From positions 372,001 to 436,000 of the forward strand of contig CBDEGR010000001.1 of assembly GCA_965237895.1 (NCBI GenBank): a stretch of DNA of 64,000 nucleotides, written 5' to 3'. The DNA comes from CBDEGR01 sp965237895. GTDB taxonomy: Bacteria; Acidobacteriota; Terriglobia; UBA7540; JAPUME01. Of this stretch, positions 53,030 to 62,112 are shown piece by piece. Position 1 is the stretch's first letter, and every line of letters begins with the position of its first letter. A program made the translations under genes and the position numbers. The notes under the pieces are model-generated. The model did no database searches and was not told the DNA's origin. It saw only the letters and a program-made list of their open reading frames with translations.

Positions 53030-54664
53030 ATGTTCTTACGAGGACTGAGGCCGATTCGTTATATCTTTTTTGCATTGTTATCTTCTTTGATCCTATTGGG
53101 GCTGGCTCAAGGCGACGCGGCCGCCAAGAAGAATCGAGACAAGGCCCGGCGACGCGCCTTGAAACGGGAGATGGAGAGCCCTTACAAGAAGTGGCTGAAA
53201 AAGGAAGTTCCCTACATCACTACGAGCGAAGAGCTCAGCACTTTTAAGACTCTCAATACGGACGAGGAGAGAGAGCAGTTCATAGAGACGTTCTGGGAAA
53301 GAAGGAATCCCGACCCGGGAAGCCCGGAGAACGAATTCCGGGAAGAGTACTACCGGCGGATTGCGTACGCCAATGAGCGGTTTGCCTCGGGGTTTCCGGG
53401 CTGGAAGTCGGACCGCGGGCGCATCTACATCATGTACGGTCCGGCGGACGAAGTGGAATCCCACCCCGCGGGAGGGAGCTATACTCGGCCCGTCGAGGAA
53501 GGAGGCGGATCCACACAAACCTATCCGTGGGAAAAGTGGCGCTACCGCTACATTGATGGGGTCGGGACGAATGTTGAGCTTGAGTTTGTGGACCGGTCGA
53601 TGACGGGCGAGTATCGGATGGCCATGAGTCCCCACGAAAAGGACGCATTGGCAAATGTTCCCGGTGGCGGCTTGACGATCAGTGAACAGATGGGCCTCCA
53701 AACAAAGTCCGACCGCCGGATGGGATTGGGAGGGGGTATGGAGCCCGGAAGGGACTACCAATACATGCGCACGTCTCCGTTCGAACGCCTCTCTTTATAT
53801 GCCAAGATCTTTCGTCCCCCGTCCGTCAAGTTCAGGGACCTTCAGGCAATCGTGTCCTCGCGCTATTCCGCCAACCTCGTCCCGTTCCAGGTGCGGACGG
53901 ATTTTGTGAAGATCACCGAGGAGACCATCCTGACACCGATTACGATTCAGGTGAAAAACCGTGATCTGCAGTTCGAGGAGAATGACGGCGTGATGCAGGC
54001 GAGGTTGAGCATCTATGCCCGCCTGACCACGTTGAGCGGGCGTGTGGCCGAAGTGTTTGAAGACGCCATGCAGTTGGACGTGCCCTCCCGGATTTTCGAC
54101 AAGTACGCCGACAAGAAGTCGGTCTACCAGAAGGCGCTGCCCTTGAGGCCGGGACGGTATAAATTGAGTATCGTCCTGAAGGACGAGAACAGCGAGAACG
54201 TGGGGATGTTGGATCTTCCCGTGCACGTGCGCCGTTATGACGGTGAGAGTCTCGCTTCCAGTTCCTTGATTCTAGCCACCCATATGAGCCCGGTTCCGAC
54301 CAGCCGGGTGGGGTCGGGAATTTTCGTCATCGGCGCGACGAAGGTCCGGCCCAGCGTTGACCGAAGGTTCGCCAGAGGGGCGGACATGGGAATCTACATG
54401 CAGGTGTATAACCTGGGATTGGACGAGGGAAGCGGGAAGGCTTCGGCGGAGATCGAGTTCAATGTGCTGAGCCGGGGGAATAAGATTCTCTCGTTTACGG
54501 AAAATGTGCCGGAGAATTATTCTAGCTCACGGAGCCAGATTACGGTTCAAAAGTCCATGCCGTTGAATCAACTGGAGCCGGGCAAATACACCTTACAGAT
54601 GAAAATTACCGATAAGGTAAAGAATCAGACCCTCACACCTTCGGAAAACTTTGAGATTTACTAA
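53030..54664 (+). CDS. GWxTD-domain exported protein
   Basis: 544 residues. Signal peptide YIFFALLSSLILLGLAQGDA, then a charged linker (KKNRDKARRRALKREMES). The GWxTD domain (about 60-190) includes FWERRNPDPGSPENEFREEY and FPGWKSDRGRIYIMYGPADE; the motif is GWKSD at 124-128, Ser replacing Thr. A long beta-sandwich part follows. The family is characteristic of Acidobacteria and some Bacteroidetes and of unknown function, thought to be envelope-located. Strong promoter; 37 nt to the beta-barrel gene, so an operon. Confidence 0.88.
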   Translation: MFLRGLRPIRYIFFALLSSLILLGLAQGDAAAKKNRDKARRRALKREMESPYKKWLKKEVPYITTSEELSTFKTLNTDEEREQFIETFWERRNPDPGSPENEFREEYYRRIAYANERFASGFPGWKSDRGRIYIMYGPADEVESHPAGGSYTRPVEEGGGSTQTYPWEKWRYRYIDGVGTNVELEFVDRSMTGEYRMAMSPHEKDALANVPGGGLTISEQMGLQTKSDRRMGLGGGMEPGRDYQYMRTSPFERLSLYAKIFRPPSVKFRDLQAIVSSRYSANLVPFQVRTDFVKITEETILTPITIQVKNRDLQFEENDGVMQARLSIYARLTTLSGRVAEVFEDAMQLDVPSRIFDKYADKKSVYQKALPLRPGRYKLSIVLKDENSENVGMLDLPVHVRRYDGESLASSSLILATHMSPVPTSRVGSGIFVIGATKVRPSVDRRFARGADMGIYMQVYNLGLDEGSGKASAEIEFNVLSRGNKILSFTENVPENYSSSRSQITVQKSMPLNQLEPGKYTLQMKITDKVKNQTLTPSENFEIY

Positions 54665-54701
54665 GGGCAATCTCGAGTTTAACCCGGAATAGGGAGAAGC
54701 C

Positions 54702-56528
54702 ATGAGGCACAGAGCTGCGTATCGGCCGGTGCGGTGGGCTCTATTAGGATTGATGGGCCTGGGACTTTCCGCCGGGGACGGCTGGGCGGGAGGTTTTGGT
54801 AAGCTTACCGGAAGCGTAACGGACCTTCGGGGCAAAAGCGTGGCGGATGCGCAGGTGCGTGTGTCGGGACCCTGCCCAACGTCCCCGCGGGGATTCTGTA
54901 AGGCGTTTCTGGACTCGGTCCGGAGGGTCGTTGCCGACCCAGAGGGCAAATTTAACCTGGAGGCGGTTCCTCCGGGCTGGTATCTGATTGTTGTTACAAC
55001 CCCTTCTCATGTCCCCGCCCTCCGGGTGGTCAGTAATTTGATCCGGGTGAGTGCCTCCGAGACCACCTTTGCAAAATTCACCCTGGCGAATCTTCTGCAG
55101 ATTCCCACCCTCGGGTCCGGGAACGGAACGTTGACGATGCAGGGAGAGGACTGGCGGTGGGTCCTTCGCTCAAGAGGTGCAACCCGCGCTGCGATTCACG
55201 TTCTTCCCCGGGTCCGGAATGGAATCGGCGGGTCCGAGGACGGAAATGTGAAGGGCCACCTTCCGAACCGATATTTCTTAGGCTTTATTCCCCGCAAAGA
55301 GAGTGGTCAACCCCTGGCCGAAAACCGAGGGATGACGGGTGTGCTGGCATACTCCCACGCCCTTTCACCCAGTGCCGAACTGCTGGTGGCGGGCAGTATG
55401 GTCCAGGCGGGAGACCGGTCCGGGGGGGCTGCCTTATCCACCACGTTTCGCAGAAGTCTGCCGGCCCAGGCCGGCGTCCGAGAAGTCTCCGTGACGGTAC
55501 ACCGGTTGAATCTGATCGGAGGGTTGGCGTCGGCCCAGAATGAGGTCGGGGTGGGCTCGGTCGCGGCCCGGGGTATCAGGTTTTCTTATTCCGAATCACG
55601 CGAGATTCTGCCAGGACTTTCGATTTTGGCGGGTGTGGAGACGGATTATCTTGAAGCCGCGCATTCGGCCCGCGCCATCCGTCCTCAGGTCGAAGTGCTC
55701 TATGATCGAGGCACTCAGTCCAGGATTGTTTTCCGGTACACTTCGCAAACTACTCCGGAGGAGGACCCTCTTCTGAGTCAGGTGGGGAGACTGAATGCCT
55801 TCCCGCGCGTGACCCTGCGGAATTTCCGGCCGGAACTGGAGAGTCTTCACCATGCGGAGATGGGCTACGAGAGGGTTTTGAACGGGGATTCGAAGTTGGC
55901 CTTGGCCGCCTACATCGACCGAATCGACAATGCGGCCATCCTGAGTTTTGGAGACCCGAGGTTAATGGGTTTTGCAGGTGGTAATCTGCTGCCGAACCCG
56001 ACCGGCCAAGGGAACATGATCAATGCCGGCGACGTCAAAACCTCCGGCTTCCGGGCCACCTACGAGCGGGGAAATCGAGAGCGTTGGAAGACTGTGGTGG
56101 CCTATACCTATGGCGGCGCCTTGACGCCGGTCGGAGGGAACAGGACGGGCTTAGAGGCAGGCGAGGGAATCGAACCGCAGTCCCTGTTCCGCGTCGCCAA
56201 GCTGCACTCGCTGACGGGCAAGTTCCTGCTGCGGATTCCCGTCACGGAGAGCCGGATTATAACCAGTTATCAGTGGATGTCCCGCGGGGTGGTGAGTCGG
56301 GTTGACCCCTTTGGGCAGGCTCAACTGAACGTGGAGCCTTTCCTGGGTCTCACGATTCGCCAGCCTCTTCCGATGGTCTCTTTCCTTCCCGGCCGAATCG
56401 AGGCCGTGGCCGACTTTCGAAATCTTTTGGCCCAAGGATATATTCCCATCGCTCAGTCCGGAGATGAGATTCTGTTCCTTGCTCCCTCTTATCGGAGCTT
56501 CCGGGGTGGGTTCTCACTGCTCTTCTAG
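54702..56528 (+). CDS. Carboxypeptidase-regulatory beta-barrel protein (TonB-receptor-like)
   Basis: 608 residues. Signal peptide WALLGLMGLGLSAGDGWAGG; an N-terminal carboxypeptidase-regulatory-like sandwich (LTGSVTDLRGKSVADAQVRV...VVADPEGKFNLEAVPPGWYL); a region replacing the plug; then many amphipathic strands ending FRGGFSLLF, the outer-membrane insertion signal. It is shorter than classic TonB receptors and has no obvious TonB box. GGGAGAAG precedes the ATG. The co-located GWxTD protein suggests a cell-envelope complex. Confidence 0.82.
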   Translation: MRHRAAYRPVRWALLGLMGLGLSAGDGWAGGFGKLTGSVTDLRGKSVADAQVRVSGPCPTSPRGFCKAFLDSVRRVVADPEGKFNLEAVPPGWYLIVVTTPSHVPALRVVSNLIRVSASETTFAKFTLANLLQIPTLGSGNGTLTMQGEDWRWVLRSRGATRAAIHVLPRVRNGIGGSEDGNVKGHLPNRYFLGFIPRKESGQPLAENRGMTGVLAYSHALSPSAELLVAGSMVQAGDRSGGAALSTTFRRSLPAQAGVREVSVTVHRLNLIGGLASAQNEVGVGSVAARGIRFSYSESREILPGLSILAGVETDYLEAAHSARAIRPQVEVLYDRGTQSRIVFRYTSQTTPEEDPLLSQVGRLNAFPRVTLRNFRPELESLHHAEMGYERVLNGDSKLALAAYIDRIDNAAILSFGDPRLMGFAGGNLLPNPTGQGNMINAGDVKTSGFRATYERGNRERWKTVVAYTYGGALTPVGGNRTGLEAGEGIEPQSLFRVAKLHSLTGKFLLRIPVTESRIITSYQWMSRGVVSRVDPFGQAQLNVEPFLGLTIRQPLPMVSFLPGRIEAVADFRNLLAQGYIPIAQSGDEILFLAPSYRSFRGGFSLLF

Positions 56529-56878
56529 TTTTCCCCCAGGTTCCCACGGCCTCCCAACGCGCCAGGGCGTCGATTCCCCAGATGAATTCAGAATCTGCAG
56601 ATGGTGGTGATTTCCAGAATCAGATCACAGCTAAGTGCGGAAAATGGGTAAGATGCTAAATAAATATGCAATTTGGAAACCCATCTATTATAATTGGAAT
56701 AATAACTATTTTTAGAATTTTAGATTAAGTAAGTTACTATAAATAAATATGTTATTAGATATTTTCACTGTAGGTTTTTGGAGACAGACTTGCATTACCG
56801 ATAATTGGTTGTGTACGCCCACATGGTGGGTTATTTTCCCTCGAAGCCCTCTTTAGCTGCTTTGGACAGTGATTTTCA
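56529..56878. other. 350-bp intergenic region with an AT-rich island
   Basis: From about 56650 to 56785 the sequence is strikingly A/T-rich (for example ATCTATTATAATTGGAATAA, TTTAGATTAAG and ATAAATAAATATG), unlike the GC-rich surroundings. No gene. It may be the histidine kinase promoter region or an H-NS/IHF-type binding site. Confidence 0.55.
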
Positions 56879-59710
56879 ATGAAATCGACTTTTACCAAAT
56901 CGGTTCGGCAATGGATGGCGGATAGAAGGAGCACGGGATTCGTGCTTCTTGCCTTGGTTTTCGCCGTGGCTGCGGTTTTGAATTTCCTGGACCGCCGCAG
57001 CTATCGTGTGGCCGATGACGGGGTCACCTGGATTGATGTGGCCGGTGAAGTTGTGGCTCTGCACGTCGTCCCCGGCACGGTCGGCGAGGAGGCCGGCATT
57101 GTACCCGGTGACCGGCTGCGGGCTCTTGATGGAAAGAAGATCCATAATGCGGTGGAAGTCACGCAAGCCCTGGTCGAGATGGAGTCAGGGCGCGAAGTTC
57201 GTTATGAACTGAACCGGGAAGGGCAGAGGAAGCAGAGTACTTTCGTTCCGACGATTGAATCGTCCTCCACCCCGCTGCGGACGGGATTGGAGATGGTCGG
57301 CATTCTTTTTCTTGCGATCGGGCTGTTCGTCCTCTGGCGAGGCCGGGAGCGGGCCGGCGCGACACACTTTTATCTGTTCTGTCTGAGTTTTTTTACCCTT
57401 CTCACATTTTCCTATAGCAAGCGATTCGACCTGTTTGATACGGCGATCTACTGGGTGGACAGCCTTGCTTGGTCGCTCGGACCGGCGCTGTTTCTCCACT
57501 TTTGCCTGAGGTTCCCGGCCCGAAACCGTTGGGGAGCTGCCGGACGGATCCCGACGGTGGTGGTTTACGCTCCGGGCGTGATTTTATTCGGAGTTCGAGT
57601 CTTGATGGCCCTACTTGCGCCGTCGATGTTGTACCTGCTTGACCGGGTGGTGATGTTCTACCTCGTCGGCTTCTTCGTGGCCGGGGTGATCCTGTTGGAG
57701 GGCGCCCGCCGTCAGGCGGCCGAGCCGATGGTCCGCCAGCAGTTGAAATGGCTGAGTTGGGGAAGCGCGGCGGCGCTTGCCCCCTTCGCGGTTCTTTATG
57801 CCGGTCCCTATTCGTTGGGAATGATTCCTTCCCTGTGGATGGAGTTTGCGGTTCTTTCCCTGGTCCTGTTGCCGCTGACGTTCGCTTATGCAGTCTTCCG
57901 CTACCGATTGATGGATGTGGACCTGCTATTTCGTCGCGGGGTGGTCTATAGCTTGGCGACGGGAACGGTTGTCGCCCTCTATTTCGCCTTGACGGCTGTG
58001 GTGGCTGACGTATTCCGCGAAGAGGGGTGGATCACCAGTCGGACCGGTTGGGTTCTGGCCATTGTCTTTACGGCGCTGATCTTTCGCCCCGTGGTGAGGG
58101 GGATGCAGCGCGCGGTGGACCGTGCCTTTAACTGCGACCGTTCTGCCGACCGAAGGACTTTACTGGACTTCGCCCGCACCCTCGGTTCGGAATGCCGCAT
58201 GGAGCCGTTGCTGGCGGCTATTTTGGATCGGTTGTCGCGGACTCTTGATTTGGAGCGGGCAGCGATCTTTTTGGTCGATCCTTCTACCGGAAAAGCAAGT
58301 TTGGAACGGACTTCGGGTTTCGCGATTCCGGAATCCTTGAACCTGAGCTTCCTTAATGCGATCGATGATGCGACCGATCCGGGACGCCGGATCGAGTGGA
58401 ATGATCCCGAACTCCTCCGTTCCGTATCGCCGCCCTGCGGCCGGACCGTGAAGGCCTTGGGGCTTCAGTATTACGTACCCTTGGCCGGTCGGGACCGCGT
58501 GTTGGGATACGTAGGACTTGGGTCTACCCGCAGCGGAGAAGTGCTCACCAGCGAGGACTTGGAACTGATTCGTACGCTGGCCGGTTATTTTACCATCGCG
58601 GTGGAGAACGCCCAGCTCTACGAATCGCTCGAGCGGAAGGCGCAGCAGTATGAGGAGTTGAGGGAGTTCGACGAGAACATTCTCGAATCGGTCAGCACGG
58701 GCGTGGTGGTGGAAGACATGGCGCGGCGCGTTGCGTATTGGAACAGGGCCATGGAAGCGCTCTATGGCCTGCGGCGGGAAGAGGTCCTGGGTCGAGGCCT
58801 GGGGGAGTTCTTTTCGCACGACCTGATCGAAGAGCTGGAGGTGACCACCGAGTTTACCGAAACCCGCAGCCTTTACGAATACCCCCTGGTCGCCCGCGAA
58901 GGCCGACGGTTGACCGTCAATATCTCCGTCGTACCTTTCCGCAACAAGATGGGAAACGTTTTAGGGCGTCTGCTCATCTTCAACGACATCACGGAACGAG
59001 TGCGGCTGGAGGGCCAGGTTCTTCAGGCCGAAAAGCTCTCCTCGATCGGAATGCTGGCGGCGGGCGTCGCGCACGAAGTCAATACTCCGCTGGCCGTCAT
59101 CGGTTCCCAGGCCCAAATGCTCCGGAAGATGGTGGGGCCGGGAGATCCCAAGCGAGGTTTTCTCGACAAGATCGTTGGCCAGACCTTCCGGGCTTCGGAA
59201 ATCGTCAATCATTTGCTGAAATTCTCCCGCACGCGCGGGACGGAAGTGGAGGAAGTCGATTTCAATCGTGTTGTGAAGGAGACGCTGGTTCTTGTGGAGC
59301 ATGTATTACGTTCCGGAAGGGTTACCTTGGAGTGCCGTCTGACCCCGGCCCCGTCTTCTTTGCGGGGGAATGAGGGTCGCCTGCAACAGGTTTTGATGAA
59401 CCTCATCCTGAATGCCCGCGACGCCATGCCGGACGGTGGTAAACTCTCCATCCGAACCCTCCAGGAGAACTCAAGTGTTGTGGTCGAGGTGGAGGATACC
59501 GGCGTCGGCATCCCAACGAAAAACCTGAGGAGCATCTACGATCCTTTCTTTACCACCAAGAGCGGCGGCCGGGGGACCGGGCTGGGCTTGGCGGTGAGCT
59601 ATGGAATCGTCCGTGAACATTCCGGTTCCATCCAGGTCCGAAGCGAACCCGGCCACGGAACCACATTTCGCCTTGAGTTCCCGGCCACGAGGAAGCCCAT
59701 CCATGTCTGA
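56879..59710 (+). CDS. Hybrid sensor histidine kinase with PDZ, membrane, GAF and PAS domains
   Basis: 943 residues. One membrane helix (20-38), a periplasmic PDZ domain (about 45-125; VVPGTVGEEAGIVPGDRLRA), an eight-helix integral region (about 135-405), GAF (about 425-580; LERAAIFLVDPSTGKASLER), PAS (about 603-715; VAYWNRAMEALYGLRREEVL), HisKA with phosphoacceptor His at about 732 (AAGVAHEVNTPLAVIGSQAQ) and HATPase (LILNARDAMPDGGKL, GIPTKNLRSIYDPFFTTKSG). It autophosphorylates and hands phosphate to the overlapping response regulator. PDZ plus multi-helix region suggests sensing envelope proteolysis or peptide ligands. Confidence 0.92.
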   Translation: MKSTFTKSVRQWMADRRSTGFVLLALVFAVAAVLNFLDRRSYRVADDGVTWIDVAGEVVALHVVPGTVGEEAGIVPGDRLRALDGKKIHNAVEVTQALVEMESGREVRYELNREGQRKQSTFVPTIESSSTPLRTGLEMVGILFLAIGLFVLWRGRERAGATHFYLFCLSFFTLLTFSYSKRFDLFDTAIYWVDSLAWSLGPALFLHFCLRFPARNRWGAAGRIPTVVVYAPGVILFGVRVLMALLAPSMLYLLDRVVMFYLVGFFVAGVILLEGARRQAAEPMVRQQLKWLSWGSAAALAPFAVLYAGPYSLGMIPSLWMEFAVLSLVLLPLTFAYAVFRYRLMDVDLLFRRGVVYSLATGTVVALYFALTAVVADVFREEGWITSRTGWVLAIVFTALIFRPVVRGMQRAVDRAFNCDRSADRRTLLDFARTLGSECRMEPLLAAILDRLSRTLDLERAAIFLVDPSTGKASLERTSGFAIPESLNLSFLNAIDDATDPGRRIEWNDPELLRSVSPPCGRTVKALGLQYYVPLAGRDRVLGYVGLGSTRSGEVLTSEDLELIRTLAGYFTIAVENAQLYESLERKAQQYEELREFDENILESVSTGVVVEDMARRVAYWNRAMEALYGLRREEVLGRGLGEFFSHDLIEELEVTTEFTETRSLYEYPLVAREGRRLTVNISVVPFRNKMGNVLGRLLIFNDITERVRLEGQVLQAEKLSSIGMLAAGVAHEVNTPLAVIGSQAQMLRKMVGPGDPKRGFLDKIVGQTFRASEIVNHLLKFSRTRGTEVEEVDFNRVVKETLVLVEHVLRSGRVTLECRLTPAPSSLRGNEGRLQQVLMNLILNARDAMPDGGKLSIRTLQENSSVVVEVEDTGVGIPTKNLRSIYDPFFTTKSGGRGTGLGLAVSYGIVREHSGSIQVRSEPGHGTTFRLEFPATRKPIHV

Positions 59711-61100
59711 AAAAGGAATGATTCTTGTTATTGACGATGAGCCGGCGGTATGTGAAAGCCTCTCTCAGTTGTTGGAGATGGAAGGCTATCGAACCGGCGT
59801 CGCGCATGATGTTGAAAGCGGCCTGAAGCGGTTCGGCCAGTCCGCGTTTGATTTGGTTCTGCTTGATATGAGCTTGCCCGAGCGGAGCCAGGGCTTGCAC
59901 GTTCTCCGCACCATCAAGCAGGAGAGCCCGGAGACGCCGGTCATCCTGATCACGGCGTTCGATTCCGGCGAGGCGGCCTTTGCCGCCAGCAAAGAAGGGG
60001 CTGATAACTACCTCACCAAGCCCTGGGACAACGAAAAACTCCTGCTCGACATTCGCACGGCGCTCCATAATGCGCGCCTGCGCGCCGAAAATCTCCAGTG
60101 GCGACGCTCCCAGAAAAGATATGACCTGCCGAATGTAGTGGGGAAGAGCGAGCGGATGCGGGAGATTTTCGATTTGGTCGTTCAGATCGCCGCCAGCCGG
60201 TCGACGATCCTCATCCAGGGAGAAAGCGGGACCGGCAAGGAACTCCTCGCCAAGACCATTCACCTGAAGAGTCCCCGCGCGCAACGCCCGATGGTGCCGG
60301 TCAATACCGGATCGATGCCGGTGGACCTGCTGGAAAGCACGCTGTTCGGGCACGTGAAAGGAGCCTTTACTTCGGCGGTTGCTTCGAAGAAGGGGCTCTT
60401 CGAGCTGGCCGATCAGAGTTCTATCTTCTTTGATGAGATCGGCACGATCGGGATTGAAACCCAGGCCAAATTGCTTCGTGTGATTCAGGAGCGCGAGTTC
60501 ATGCGTCTGGGCGGAACCGAGACGGTCCGCGTCGATGTGCGCATTCTGGCCGCCACCAACGCCAACCTTACCCAGCTCGTCGAAGAAGGGAAATTCCGCG
60601 AAGACCTCTACTATCGGCTCAACGTCATCTCGATTGAGATGCCTCCTCTACGGGATCGAAAGGAAGATATCCCTGCGCTGGTGCGGCATTTTCTCGCCAA
60701 ATACGAGACGGAGAACGGAAAGTCGGATTTGAGCTTTACGCCCGGGGCCCTCAAATTGCTGATGAGCTTTCCCTGGCCCGGCAATGTGAGAGAGCTCGAG
60801 AACGCCGTCGAGCGCGCCGTGGTTCTCACCAAAGGTTCTGCCATCGATTATGATTTACTGCCGGAATCGCTCCAGCGGGGCTCCGGCTTGCAGGTTCGCG
60901 GCAATGGGTTGGTCCAATTCAACGGGCACTCGCTCCCGGAGATGGTGCAGGACTACGAGCGGCGCGTCATCCGCGAGTCACTTGAGCAGGCCGGAGGAAG
61001 GCAGACCGAGGCGGCGGAGAAGTTGAAGATTCCCCTCTCGACCCTCAACCAGAAGATCAAACGGCTGAATATCGTTCCTCCCCGGCGGGGAGGAGTCTAG
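59703..61100 (+). CDS. Sigma-54-dependent response regulator (NtrC family)
   Basis: 465 residues from ATG 59703, overlapping the kinase stop by 8 nt. Receiver domain with acceptor Asp55 (FDLVLLDMSLPE) and Lys in YLTKPWDN. AAA+ domain: Walker A GESGTGKEL, sigma-54 loop GAFTSA in place of GAFTGA, Walker B SIFFDEIG, and RVDVRILAATNANL. C-terminal Fis-type HTH (GRQTEAAEKLKIPLSTLNQK). It activates sigma-54 promoters when phosphorylated by the PDZ kinase. The GAFTSA change may alter sigma-54 contact. Confidence 0.94.
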   Translation: MSEKGMILVIDDEPAVCESLSQLLEMEGYRTGVAHDVESGLKRFGQSAFDLVLLDMSLPERSQGLHVLRTIKQESPETPVILITAFDSGEAAFAASKEGADNYLTKPWDNEKLLLDIRTALHNARLRAENLQWRRSQKRYDLPNVVGKSERMREIFDLVVQIAASRSTILIQGESGTGKELLAKTIHLKSPRAQRPMVPVNTGSMPVDLLESTLFGHVKGAFTSAVASKKGLFELADQSSIFFDEIGTIGIETQAKLLRVIQEREFMRLGGTETVRVDVRILAATNANLTQLVEEGKFREDLYYRLNVISIEMPPLRDRKEDIPALVRHFLAKYETENGKSDLSFTPGALKLLMSFPWPGNVRELENAVERAVVLTKGSAIDYDLLPESLQRGSGLQVRGNGLVQFNGHSLPEMVQDYERRVIRESLEQAGGRQTEAAEKLKIPLSTLNQKIKRLNIVPPRRGGV

Positions 61101-61332
61101 TCGCCATCCGGCTTGGAATCGGAATCCTCATTCCTACCGATCCCGTCCCCACGAATCCCGTCAAGGATTCCCGGAGCTTTCTTTTATCCTTCTTTGCATG
61201 TTGAGGGCTTGAATACTTTCCCAAGAAAGCCTACCCTTATCTCCCTGTTTGGATTTGCTTCCCGCCTCTTTCGACGCCCCGTGCGGAGAACCTGATGGTT
61301 GGAAGTCTGTCTGGTGAAAGGATACGGAACGA

Positions 61333-62040
61333 ATGGAGCCGGAATTAGGGGCTAAAGTTGTACTGGGCGTGCTCTGGTACGTGGTATTCCTGATGGCGAT
61401 CACGTTCCATGAAGGCGCTCATGCATTGGTGGCGAAGTGGGGCGGCGACCCCACCGCCTTTCGCGCCGGGCAGGTCACTCTTAGTCCTCTCCCGCACATG
61501 CAGCGGGAGCCGTTCGGCACGATACTGGTTCCCCTGCTCTCCTTCTACTTGCAGGGTTGGATGATCGGCTGGGCCAGCGCGCCCTATGATCCGCTTTGGC
61601 AGCAGAGGCATCCGCGGCGCGCCGCCTGGATGGCGCTGGCCGGGCCGGCCGCAAACGCCGGCTTGATGATCCTTGCCGGGATTCTGATTCGCCTCGGTTT
61701 GTGGATGGAGTTTTTTGAGTTTCCCGGATACACGACTTTTACCCGGGTGGTGGCCTCCTCGGACCCGGGCGTGGGCAGCGCGCTGGCGACCTTTCTGAGC
61801 ATCCTCTTTATGTTGAATCTTCTGCTTTTTACCTTCAACCTGCTTCCCGTTCCGCCACTCGACGGCAGCACCGGCGTGACGCTCCTGATGAGCGAGGAGA
61901 TGTCGAAAAAATTCACCGAATTCATCCACAATCCCATGTTCAGTATGGTTGGAATCCTGATTGCCTGGGTGGTCTTCGGAAAAATCTTCCATGTTATTTT
62001 TTATGGGGCACTCCGAATGCTCTATTGGGGTGCTTTATAA
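61333..62040 (+). CDS. Site-2 protease (M50) family intramembrane metalloprotease
   Basis: 235 residues, six hydrophobic segments. Zinc motif FHEGAH (His26, Glu27, His30) in the second helix and a third ligand in NLLPVPPLDGSTG. Short, single-module form of the rhomboid-independent S2P type (RIP protease), which cuts transmembrane segments of regulators or signal peptides. The location behind the PDZ kinase pair is suggestive of envelope-stress signalling, but spacing (232 nt) allows separate transcription. Confidence 0.9.
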   Translation: MEPELGAKVVLGVLWYVVFLMAITFHEGAHALVAKWGGDPTAFRAGQVTLSPLPHMQREPFGTILVPLLSFYLQGWMIGWASAPYDPLWQQRHPRRAAWMALAGPAANAGLMILAGILIRLGLWMEFFEFPGYTTFTRVVASSDPGVGSALATFLSILFMLNLLLFTFNLLPVPPLDGSTGVTLLMSEEMSKKFTEFIHNPMFSMVGILIAWVVFGKIFHVIFYGALRMLYWGAL

Positions 62041-62112
62041 CCAACTCATACCCTCTTTTGTTCTTGCCTTTGTATAATAGGAGTTAGGGTACTCAACCAA
62101 TAGGGAGGTTTC

